Source: DATKWD01 sp035529695
GTDB lineage: Bacteria > Actinomycetota > Acidimicrobiia > Acidimicrobiales > Salinilacustritrichaceae
Reading direction: 5' to 3'
NCBI GenBank assembly: GCA_035529695.1
Contig: DATKWD010000097.1
Span: 19,318-83,317 of the forward strand
Length of the DNA: 64,000 nt
The notes beneath the pieces are model-generated. The model had not been told where the DNA came from. It did no database searches and was given only the letters and a program-made list of their open reading frames with translations. The translations under genes were made by a program, and so were the position numbers. This document shows positions 35,054 through 42,478 of the stretch, in pieces (positions within the stretch are counted from its first letter, which is position 1; each line of letters starts with the position of its first letter).

Positions 35054-35088
35054 TCCGCCAGGTACCTACCTCAGGTACCTACCTCTGA
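35033..35088. repeat. Triplicated short sequence at the bpa / GGDEF gene junction
   Basis: CCGCCAGGTACCTACCTC occurs at 35033-35050 and 35055-35072, and AGGTACCTACCTC again at 35073-35085. Copy 1 encodes the last codons of bpa. Copy 3 supplies the stop codon of the convergent gene. The three copies lie in three different reading frames. The pattern looks like recent slipped-strand duplication. Confidence 0.9.
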
Positions 35089-35999
35089 GCAGTGGTGCGG
35101 CCCACCGGAGCGTGCTCCTGGGCGTCGATCTCGGTGAATTGCCGGCAGAGGGTCGACAAGGCGTCTTCGTCGCCGGGCACGGTGATCGTCCGGTGGGTCA
35201 CCTTCGAGCGCTCGATCTCGACACCCTGGGACGTGAGGAAGCCATGAATGGCGTCGGCGAATCGTTGGCTGAGTGTCGCGCCGCCCTGGGACGAGGTCTC
35301 GGGAAGGATGGCCGCGAAGATCCGTGATGAGTCGTCGCGTGCGTGGGCGACCCTGTCGACGCTGCGAACCGATTCGGCGAGTCTGCGCCCCAGGCCTCGC
35401 AGGATCGCATCGTGGCGACGACGGCCGAGTGCGGCGATCGGACCGACCGGGAGCTCGATGACGCTGATCGAGAACAGCGTCTCGTAGCGGGCCGATCGTG
35501 CGACCTCGAGTTCGGTGTCCTGGACGAAGGAGCGGGCATTGAAGAGACCGGTGGCGTCATCGATCTGGTCGTACAGCTCGAGCTTGTCGAGCGAGTCCTC
35601 GAGGACCTGGTTGGACCAGCCGCCGAGCAGCCCGAAGACGAGGTAGGCGAAGGTTCTCGACATGATGAGTCCGGCGAAGGCCGCGAACCCGATCGCGTCG
35701 ATGGCCGGGAGCCGGAGGACCACGTAGAGCGCGGATGCGCCGAGCGCCGCGACGAGCCCGCCCGGGACCCGGAAGAACAGGAAGCCGAGGAAGATGGGCA
35801 CGAACAAGAGGGTGGCGACGACCTCGACGGTGTCGACCCGACGGACGTACATGATGATCGTGACGACGCTGAGAATGCCCAGGCCGGCGAACACCAGCAG
35901 CAGGCGGGCCCGCTGATATCCGATCGCCTGGAGCCGGTCGGTCGTCGAGAACCCCACGTCGCGAAGGGTAGTGCGGGCTTGTGGAAGCATGAGGTCCAT
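35079..35999 (-). CDS. Membrane protein with degenerate GGDEF domain
   Basis: 306 residues from ATG 35999, or 303 from ATG 35990. Four to five membrane segments span about residues 30-125 (LLLVFAGLGILSVVTIIMYV, VVATLLFVPIFLGFLFF and following). A GGDEF-like domain begins at YDQIDDATGLFNARSF. The signature position reads HARDDSSRIFAAILP, so the GG(D/E)EF site is lost and diguanylate cyclase activity is unlikely. A role as c-di-GMP or nucleotide sensor is possible. Its start region overlaps the divergent gene at 35998. Confidence 0.78.
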   Translation of the reverse strand: MDLMLPQARTTLRDVGFSTTDRLQAIGYQRARLLLVFAGLGILSVVTIIMYVRRVDTVEVVATLLFVPIFLGFLFFRVPGGLVAALGASALYVVLRLPAIDAIGFAAFAGLIMSRTFAYLVFGLLGGWSNQVLEDSLDKLELYDQIDDATGLFNARSFVQDTELEVARSARYETLFSISVIELPVGPIAALGRRRHDAILRGLGRRLAESVRSVDRVAHARDDSSRIFAAILPETSSQGGATLSQRFADAIHGFLTSQGVEIERSKVTHRTITVPGDEDALSTLCRQFTEIDAQEHAPVGRTTAQR

Positions 36000-36459
36000 G
36001 CCGTCCGCACTTCGTGCCAGGATCGCGCTGGTCACGATGTTCGGGGTGCTGCTGATCCCGCTCTGGACCTCGTCGCTGCGGGGGTTGACCCATCTGCTCA
36101 CCTGTGACGAGACCACCGACACCGACTTCTCGCTGATCGTCGCGCCGGACGGGACCGCCTCGGCGCTCTCGTCGGTTCGGGTGGACCGAGACAAGGGCGA
36201 CCGCGAGGTGTGCGGCGGGCTCGTCGTCGATGTCGGTGTGCGATCTTCGACCGCAGGATCGTCGGATCTGCTGATCACGATCTCGAACCGCACGGGCTTC
36301 GGTTGGCACGGGTCGGTCCAGGTCGACCTCGACGACGTCTCCTTCCCGATCGCGGTCGGCGAGGTCGCACCCGACGCCAGTGTGACCGAGGTGGTCGAGG
36401 TCGACCTCGACCGGGATCGAACCTACGAGATCGGCGGCAAACTGCTCATCGGTCCGTGA
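35998..36459 (+). CDS. Hypothetical secreted or membrane-anchored protein
   Basis: 153 residues from ATG 35998 (GAGG just upstream). A signal-anchor helix ARIALVTMFGVLLIPLWTSSL is followed by a soluble beta-rich domain (FSLIVAPDGTASALSSVRVD, SDLLITISNRTGFGWHGSVQVDLDDVSF). Two cysteines (TCDETT and REVCGG) could form a disulfide outside the cytoplasm. No family recognised. The divergent partner may be functionally linked. Confidence 0.65.
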   Translation: MPSALRARIALVTMFGVLLIPLWTSSLRGLTHLLTCDETTDTDFSLIVAPDGTASALSSVRVDRDKGDREVCGGLVVDVGVRSSTAGSSDLLITISNRTGFGWHGSVQVDLDDVSFPIAVGEVAPDASVTEVVEVDLDRDRTYEIGGKLLIGP

Positions 36460-36482
36460 GCCGAGGCCGTGGTGCGGTCTGC

Positions 36483-36488
36483 TACGGT
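36483..36488 (+). promoter_or_regulatory. Putative -10 (TACGGT) of dnaE
   Basis: TACGGT is identical to the mraZ -10. A start near 36495 would give a leader of about 77 nt that contains the DnaA-box cluster. Confidence 0.45.
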
Positions 36489-36508
36489 CGGAATCACACC
36501 CTTGTAAC

Positions 36509-36552
36509 TTGTCCACAGGTGGGGACAACCACTGTGGAAAGGGTGTGGACGA
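36509..36552 (+). promoter_or_regulatory. Cluster of four DnaA-box-like 9-mers upstream of dnaE
   Basis: TTGTCCACA (36509-36517) is the actinobacterial DnaA consensus box. Three reverse-oriented near matches follow: TGGGGACAA (36520-36528), TGTGGAAAG (36533-36541) and TGTGGACGA (36544-36552). Steps are 11, 13 and 11 bases. A perfect 7-base inverted repeat (TCCACAG 36512-36518, CTGTGGA 36532-36538) lies within. DnaA control of dnaE is inferred. Confidence 0.65.
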
Positions 36553-36571
36553 ACCGTTCCGAAGGAGTCGA

Positions 36572-39500
36572 GTGGGAGACAGCTTCACCCACCTCCACGT
36601 GCACACCGAGTACTCGATGCTCGACGGCGCCGCGCGGATCGACGACGTGGTGGCTGCCGCTGCGTCCGATGGCCAGCCGGCCATCGGCATCACCGATCAC
36701 GGCAACATGTACGGCGTCCTGCCCTTCTACCAGGCGTGCAAGGACCAGGGGCTCAACCCGATCATCGGTACCGAGCTCTACCAGGCACACGAACACCGGA
36801 CCGAACGGCCGGTGCGGCGCGGCCGGATGGATGACAGCGGAGGGGACACCGGTGATGGCCGCAAGGCGTATTACCACCTGACGGCACTGGCCGAGAACAA
36901 CACCGGCTACAAGAACCTCATCCAGCTCGCCTCCCGGGCGTTCATGGAGGGCTACTACATGAAGCCCAAGGTCGACTGGGAACTGCTCGAGGAGCACAGC
37001 GAGGGCGTCATCGTCACGACCGGGTGCCTCGGCGGTCATGTCCTGCAGTCGATGCTGAAGGGGGACTACGACGAAGCCGTCAAGAAGGCAGCTCGGCTCC
37101 AGGACATCTTCGGTCGGGACAACCTCTTCGTCGAGCTCCAGGATCACGGAATTCCCGAGCAGACTCGCACGAATCCGATGCTCCTCGACCTCGCGAAGCA
37201 GATCGGTGCCCCCCTGCTGGCGACCAACGACAGCCACTACACCACCCAGGAGGACCACCTCGCGCACGATGCGCTTCTCTGCGTGCAGACCGGATCACTC
37301 CGGTCGGACCCCGATCGGCTGAAGTTCCACGGCGATCAGCACTACGTGAAGTCGGCTGCTGAGATGAGGTACCTGTTCCGTGAGGTGCCGTCGAGCTGCG
37401 ACAACTCCCTCTGGATCGCCGAGCGCTGCAACGTCGAGATCGAGTTCGGCAAGCCGCTCCTTCCCGACTTCCCGCTCCCGGAGGGGTTCACCGACTCAGC
37501 GGCGTACCTCGAGCACCTGACGTTCGAGGGTGCCCGCAAACGCTGGGGCGACGAGCTGCCGGACGAGATCGTCGAGCGTCTGGCCTACGAGCTCAAGGTC
37601 ATCGGCGACATGGGATTCTCGTCGTACTTCCTGATCACCTGGGATCTGATCAAACACGCCCGCGACGCGAACATCCGGGTCGGTCCAGGCCGCGGCAGCG
37701 CCGCGGGGTGCGCAGTGGCGTACTCGCTCTGGATCACCGACCTCGACCCCATCAAGTACGACCTCCTCTTCGAACGGTTCCTCAATCCGGCGCGCATCTC
37801 CATGCCCGACATCGACATGGACTTCGACTCGCGTTACCGCGACGAGATGATCCGCTACACCGCCGAGCGGTACGGCCGCGCGAACGTGGCGCAGATCGTG
37901 ACCTTCTCGACCATCAAGGCTCGGGCAGCGGTACGAGACGCGGCAAGGGTGCTCGGTTACGAGTACGCCGTCGGCGACAAGGTGGCCAAGGCGATGCCGC
38001 CTCTGGTGATGGGCCGTGACACGCCGCTGCAGTACTGCTTCGAGAAGCATCCCAAGTACACCGACGGCTACAAGGCCGCCGGTGATCTTCGCGACATGTA
38101 CGAGGCCGATCCCGATGTGAAGGAGGTCGTCGACGTCGCCAAGGGTCTCGAGGGCATGCGGCGCCAGGACGGAATCCATGCCGCAGCCGTCGTGATCACC
38201 CAGGAGCCGCTCACCAACTACCTCCCCATCCAGCGCAAGCCCGAGTCGGGCAAGCCGATCGAGGAAGCGCCGGTCGTCACGCAGTACGAGATGCACGGGG
38301 TCGAGGACCTGGGCCTGCTCAAGATGGACTTCCTCGGCTTGCGAAACCTCGACGTGATCGAGGACGCGCTCGAGGTCATCGAGCGGGCGCGGGGTGAGCG
38401 GCCCGACATCGACCACGTCGATCTCGACGACGACCTCACACTCCAGCTGCTTCGTGACGGCAACAGCATCGGCGTCTTCCAGCTCGAGGGCGGACCGATG
38501 CGTGCCCTGATGCGCTCGTTGGCGCCGACGAGCTTCGACGACGTCGCCGCGCTCGTCGCCCTCTATCGGCCTGGCCCGATGGCGGCGAACATGCACAACG
38601 ACTATGCCGACCGCAAGAACGGTCGGCAGGAGATCACCTACCTCCACGACGATGCCAAAGAGCTCCTCGAGTCGACCTACGGCCTGCCGATCTACCAAGA
38701 GTCGATCATGCGGATCGCCCAGAAGTTCGCGGGCTACTCGCTGGCCGAAGCCGATCTGTTGCGCAAGGCGATGGGCAAGAAGGTCCGCGAGCTGGTCCGC
38801 AAGGAGCGGGCCAAGTTCGTCGAGGGCTGCGAGGCGACGGGCTACGGCGCCGACCTCGGCAACCAGTGGATGGACATCATCGAGCCATTCGCCGACTACG
38901 CGTTCAACAAGTCGCACAGCTTCGGGTACGGCCTCATCGCCTACCAGACCGCGTACCTGAAGGCGCACTATCCGGTCGAGTACCTGGCCGCCCTGCTCAC
39001 GTCAGTGAAGTCGAACCTCGACAAGGCCGCGATCTACCTCAACGAGTGCCGGCAGATGGACATCCAGGTCCAGGTCCCCGACGTCAATGTCTCGGCATCC
39101 GATTTCACGGCCGTGCTCAATGCAGACCCCGACGATCCGAGCCCCGGGTCGATCCCGTTCGGCTTGTCGGCCATCCGCAACGTCGGCTCGGGGCTGGTCG
39201 GGCTCCTCCTGGAAGAACGCAACGCCAACGGCCCGTTCGTCGACTTCTACGACTTCTGCGAGCGGGTCGACCTGAGCGTGCTGAACAAGAAGATGCTCGA
39301 GTCGCTGATCAAGGCCGGTGGCTTCGACAGTCTCGGACATCCTCGGCACGGGCTGCTGTCGGTCTTCGAGGAGATCGTCGAGCACACCTCGGCTCGCCGC
39401 AAGGAGCGCGAGGCGGGGGTGATGAGCCTGTTCGGCGACGCGCCCACCGAGGACGGGTCGAGCTTCGACGAACGCACCCCGATTCCCGACACCGAGTTCG

Positions 39501-40114
39501 ACAAGCGCACCAAGTTGAGTTTCGAGAAGGAGATGCTCGGGCTCTACGTGAGCGATCACCCGCTGCGAGGAGCCGAAGAGATCCTGGCTCGACGGAGCGA
39601 TCTGAGTGTCGATGCGCTCGCGGATGCCGAAGACGGTCGGATGGTCAAGATCGGCGGCCTCATCACCTCGCTGCAGACGAAGTACACCCGCAAGGGTGAC
39701 CTCATGGCCATTTTCGAGCTCGAGGATCTGACCGGGACCTGCGAGGTCATGGTCTTCCCGCGCACGATGCGCGAGCACGGCCAGAAGCTGGCCGACGACA
39801 ACATCGTGGTCCTCAAGGCGAGGATCGACCAGCGCGACGACATCCCCAAGCTCATCGCCATGGAGCTCGACGTGTTCGAGGGCATGCTCGAAGGGGTCGA
39901 GCCGCTCGAGATCAAGGTGTCGCCCCACCTGCTGTCCGATGACCTGATCACCAAGCTGAAGACCGTGCTCGCCGAACATCCGGGCGATGCCTCGGTCCTG
40001 CTCGACCTCGGCGGCGACACGGTGCTCCGGCTTCCCGATGCGTGGAGGGTCGGCCAGAGCAACGGCCTCATGGCCGACCTGCGGGTCCTGCTGGGGGCCG
40101 ACGCCATCACATAG
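36572..40114 (+). CDS. dnaE: DNA polymerase III alpha subunit DnaE
   Basis: 1180 residues from GTG 36572, chosen because GAAGGAG precedes it and DSFTHLHVHTEYSMLDGA is the standard start. An N-terminal PHP domain (about 5-270) has its metal ligands. The polymerase active site is PDIDMDFD near residue 412, with GPGRGSAAGCAVAYSL before it. NKSHSFGYGLIAYQTAYLKAHYP, the fingers and an OB domain (VKIGGLITSLQTKYTRKGDLMAIFELEDLTG) follow. It is the replicative polymerase catalytic subunit. Confidence 0.97.
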   Translation: MGDSFTHLHVHTEYSMLDGAARIDDVVAAAASDGQPAIGITDHGNMYGVLPFYQACKDQGLNPIIGTELYQAHEHRTERPVRRGRMDDSGGDTGDGRKAYYHLTALAENNTGYKNLIQLASRAFMEGYYMKPKVDWELLEEHSEGVIVTTGCLGGHVLQSMLKGDYDEAVKKAARLQDIFGRDNLFVELQDHGIPEQTRTNPMLLDLAKQIGAPLLATNDSHYTTQEDHLAHDALLCVQTGSLRSDPDRLKFHGDQHYVKSAAEMRYLFREVPSSCDNSLWIAERCNVEIEFGKPLLPDFPLPEGFTDSAAYLEHLTFEGARKRWGDELPDEIVERLAYELKVIGDMGFSSYFLITWDLIKHARDANIRVGPGRGSAAGCAVAYSLWITDLDPIKYDLLFERFLNPARISMPDIDMDFDSRYRDEMIRYTAERYGRANVAQIVTFSTIKARAAVRDAARVLGYEYAVGDKVAKAMPPLVMGRDTPLQYCFEKHPKYTDGYKAAGDLRDMYEADPDVKEVVDVAKGLEGMRRQDGIHAAAVVITQEPLTNYLPIQRKPESGKPIEEAPVVTQYEMHGVEDLGLLKMDFLGLRNLDVIEDALEVIERARGERPDIDHVDLDDDLTLQLLRDGNSIGVFQLEGGPMRALMRSLAPTSFDDVAALVALYRPGPMAANMHNDYADRKNGRQEITYLHDDAKELLESTYGLPIYQESIMRIAQKFAGYSLAEADLLRKAMGKKVRELVRKERAKFVEGCEATGYGADLGNQWMDIIEPFADYAFNKSHSFGYGLIAYQTAYLKAHYPVEYLAALLTSVKSNLDKAAIYLNECRQMDIQVQVPDVNVSASDFTAVLNADPDDPSPGSIPFGLSAIRNVGSGLVGLLLEERNANGPFVDFYDFCERVDLSVLNKKMLESLIKAGGFDSLGHPRHGLLSVFEEIVEHTSARRKEREAGVMSLFGDAPTEDGSSFDERTPIPDTEFDKRTKLSFEKEMLGLYVSDHPLRGAEEILARRSDLSVDALADAEDGRMVKIGGLITSLQTKYTRKGDLMAIFELEDLTGTCEVMVFPRTMREHGQKLADDNIVVLKARIDQRDDIPKLIAMELDVFEGMLEGVEPLEIKVSPHLLSDDLITKLKTVLAEHPGDASVLLDLGGDTVLRLPDAWRVGQSNGLMADLRVLLGADAIT

Positions 40115-40229
40115 CGGCTTCGACTCCTTCGGATCAACTCGACCGCTCGGTCAGCCGGTTTGCGCTGGGGGTCACTTGTCCGATGGACTATCGGGGTCAA
40201 TCCACGCACCACCGGGGGCCTCTCAGTTC

Positions 40230-40898
40230 ATGTCGATCGACGTCGAGACCAAGGACTGCACCGCCCTGAGCGATGCGGAGATCGCGGAGATCGCCGATCT
40301 CACCGCCGAGGGTCCGGTGACGCACGAGATCGGCACGATCTCCAAGGAGACCGAGACCTGGGTCCTCGTCACCCGTGCCCACCAGGGCGCGAAGCTCAAG
40401 GGGTTCGCCTTCTCGACCCTCGAGCGCATCGGTGGGACCCCTTCTGTCCTCATCGGGTTCGGCTGCGTCCAGCGCTCCTCCAAGCGTGACACGGTGCTGC
40501 GCGGGATCATCGGCGATCTGCTGCGTCGGGCGGTCTTGGCGTTCCCCGACGAGGACGTGCTGATCACGGCGCGCTTCAGCGACACCTCTGGGTTCGAGGC
40601 ATTCAAGTCACTGACCGACGTCGTTCCGCGCCCCGACCACAAGGTGTCGGGCGAGGAGCGGGCGTGGGGTCGTCGTATCGCCAAGCGGCTCGGCGTCCCG
40701 ACGCGTCGGTACGTCGACCGGGAGTTCACCGTCAAGGGCGACGGGACTGCCCCGTTGGTCCTCGACCACGAGGCGCTCGATCGGTCCAAGACCGCCGACG
40801 ACTTCGCCGAGTACTTCACCGGTCTCTCCGCCGACGATGGCGACTCGATCATCGCAACCGGTTGGGCGATGGCCGAAGACCTCGCCAAGCTCGTCTGA
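40230..40898 (+). CDS. Conserved hypothetical protein, possibly GNAT-like fold
   Basis: 222 residues from ATG 40230 after a G-rich ribosome site. It alternates strands and helices in a way that recalls N-acyltransferase folds: ETWVLVTRAHQGAKLKGFAFSTLERIGGTPSVLIGFGCV, then RDTVLRGIIGDLLRRAVLAFPDEDVLITARF. No acetyl-CoA loop is recognisable. No signal peptide or membrane helix. It is translationally coupled to the nitroreductase downstream, so a shared pathway is likely. Function unknown. Confidence 0.7.
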   Translation: MSIDVETKDCTALSDAEIAEIADLTAEGPVTHEIGTISKETETWVLVTRAHQGAKLKGFAFSTLERIGGTPSVLIGFGCVQRSSKRDTVLRGIIGDLLRRAVLAFPDEDVLITARFSDTSGFEAFKSLTDVVPRPDHKVSGEERAWGRRIAKRLGVPTRRYVDREFTVKGDGTAPLVLDHEALDRSKTADDFAEYFTGLSADDGDSIIATGWAMAEDLAKLV

Positions 40899-41494
40899 CG
40901 TACCCCGAGATCGTCCGCAATCGGCGGATGATCCGAGCGTTCGCGGCCCGGCAGGTCGATGCCGCTGTCGTCGATGACCTCATCGACCTGGCTCGCCACG
41001 CGCCGGCGGCGGGCAACACCGACGGTCGCGACTTCCTCGTCCTCGACACGCCGTCGGCCACCGCGACGTACTGGGACACCACGCTGCCGGCTGACCGCCG
41101 CGAGTCGTTCCGCTGGGCCCAGCTGCTGGCGGCGCCGGTGCTCGTGGTCGTCCTCGTCCGCCCCGAGAGCTGGGTCGAACGCTACGCCGAACCCGACAAG
41201 GCACAGACCGGTCTCGGGCACGACGCGGATGCCTGGCCGGTGCCGTACTGGTGGGTCGACGGCGGGATGGCGGCGATGACCATCCTGCACGGGGCCGTCG
41301 ACGTCGACCTCGGTGCCCTGTTCTTCGGCACCTTCGAGCACGAGGCTGCGGTCCTCGCTCGGTTCGGCGTTCCCGGCGATCGGCGAATCGTCGGGGTCAT
41401 CGCGCTCGGTCACCCGATGCCGCACGAGGCGGGTCGATCGGCGTCACGTCGTCGTCGCCCGGTCGACGAGGTCGTTCACAGAAACGCCTGGTGA
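40895..41494 (+). CDS. Nitroreductase-family flavoprotein
   Basis: The conserved N-terminus YPEIVRNRRMIRAF lies just after the stop of the previous gene. The only codon that fits a coupled start is CTG at 40895 (CTGA overlap); the first ATG (40928) would cut into the conserved RRMIRAF motif. With CTG the protein has 199 residues. LARHAPAAGNTDGRDFLVL is the FMN-binding region and VDGGMAAMTILHGAVDVDLGALFFG the dimer helix. It is predicted to reduce a nitro, quinone or enone substrate with NAD(P)H; substrate unknown. Confidence 0.82.
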   Translation: MTYPEIVRNRRMIRAFAARQVDAAVVDDLIDLARHAPAAGNTDGRDFLVLDTPSATATYWDTTLPADRRESFRWAQLLAAPVLVVVLVRPESWVERYAEPDKAQTGLGHDADAWPVPYWWVDGGMAAMTILHGAVDVDLGALFFGTFEHEAAVLARFGVPGDRRIVGVIALGHPMPHEAGRSASRRRRPVDEVVHRNAW

Positions 41495-41498
41495 ACGC

Positions 41499-42398
41499 TC
41501 AGCCGCTCGTGAGCACCCACGCCGTCACCCCGGCGACGATGATGACCGCGATCACGATCCCGAGCAGGATGCCGGCGACGAGACCGGGTCCACCGACATC
41601 GGAGTCGAAATCGGCGCCGGTTGCCGCGGCGTCGGGCATCTCGGGTGCGGGTTCGGGTTCGGGTTCGGGTGTGATCTCGGGGAGAACCGCGGTCGGTTCG
41701 GCGGGCGTGCCGGGCACGGCGTCGTGGACAGCGGCGGGCGCACGCAGCACGGGAGCGCGGGTGAAGGCCTCCACGCCGGACATGTTGGTGTCGGCCATGG
41801 TCGCCCGACACACCTCGCACGCCACCGCGTGCTTGGCGATCTGCCGGCCGGTGATCGGATCGAACGTGCGGATCTCGGCTTCGTCGAGGATCGCGGACAG
41901 CTCTTCGCAGCGGGGCCGACCGTCGTGCCAGATCCGCCAGCTCGCATGTGCACCCTCGAGTCGACCGCGAAGCCGGTCGAGGAGGTCGACGGCCTCCTCC
42001 GGAGCCGTGCCGACGTCATCGGCCAGCGTGCCCGCCGGCACCGCGAACCGCAGGTGGAGATCCACGAGGCTGGCGTCTTCGGGTCCCATCGCCTCGGCGG
42101 CGCCCCAGGCCTGACGTGCTCCTGCGAACTGGTCTGAAGCGGCGTCGACGCCGAGGGCGAACACCACTCCGCCTGACTCATCGATCGAGGGCCGCGGCGC
42201 AGGATCTCCGGCAAGCAACTCGAGCGCACGGTTCCGCGTCGCGATGAGGATCGCCGATGCAGGGTCGGCGATGGCTTCGACCACGACGCCCTCCACGGCA
42301 GCGGCGGTGGCCGCGTCGCGGTCGTGCAGAATTCGCCACGCCACGTCGTAGGCCGCGTTCGCCCAGGCGGCGCGGTCGGTCCGGGAAGCCTTGGGCAC
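41499..42398 (-). CDS. Sigma-like protein fused to zinc anti-sigma motif and membrane anchor
   Basis: 299 residues from GTG 42398. Residues 12-62 (AWANAAYDVAWRILHDRDAATAAAVEGVVVEA) resemble sigma region 2. Residues about 97-150 (AWGAAEAMGPEDASLVDLHLRFAVPAGTLADDVG, then APEEAVDLLDRLRGRLE) resemble sigma region 4. H190-x3-C194-x2-C197 is exactly the zinc anti-sigma motif. A P/E-rich linker (230-256) leads to one membrane helix (271-295) at the extreme C-terminus. It looks like a sigma/anti-sigma pair in one chain, tethered to the membrane. Homology to sigma regions is by eye and not certain. Confidence 0.6.
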   Translation of the reverse strand: MPKASRTDRAAWANAAYDVAWRILHDRDAATAAAVEGVVVEAIADPASAILIATRNRALELLAGDPAPRPSIDESGGVVFALGVDAASDQFAGARQAWGAAEAMGPEDASLVDLHLRFAVPAGTLADDVGTAPEEAVDLLDRLRGRLEGAHASWRIWHDGRPRCEELSAILDEAEIRTFDPITGRQIAKHAVACEVCRATMADTNMSGVEAFTRAPVLRAPAAVHDAVPGTPAEPTAVLPEITPEPEPEPAPEMPDAAATGADFDSDVGGPGLVAGILLGIVIAVIIVAGVTAWVLTSG

Positions 42399-42466
42399 GG
42401 GCCGATCATGCCCCAGACCGGGCAGGACTCCGGGGATTCCGTACCGGTTCGCCTCTCGGTGCCGCC

Positions 42467-42472
42467 TAGCCT
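42467..42472 (+). promoter_or_regulatory. Putative -10 (TAGCCT) of the ABC exporter gene, leaderless layout
   Basis: TAGCCT ends 6 nt before the GTG at 42479. Confidence 0.57.
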
Positions 42473-42478
42473 CGGCCC

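Noticed and set aside
35051..35090. Stop-codon read-through at the end of bpa giving a second GTYL tail
   Set aside because: The repeat copies lie in different frames; in-frame read-through does not reproduce GTYL.
36512..36538. LexA or NrdR operator upstream of dnaE
   Set aside because: The inverted repeat TCCACAG...CTGTGGA does not fit the actinobacterial LexA or NrdR box patterns; DnaA boxes explain it better.
36509..36571. dnaE starting at TTG 36509 (21 extra residues)
   Set aside because: The extra residues have no similarity to DnaE N-termini, and a good ribosome site precedes GTG 36572.
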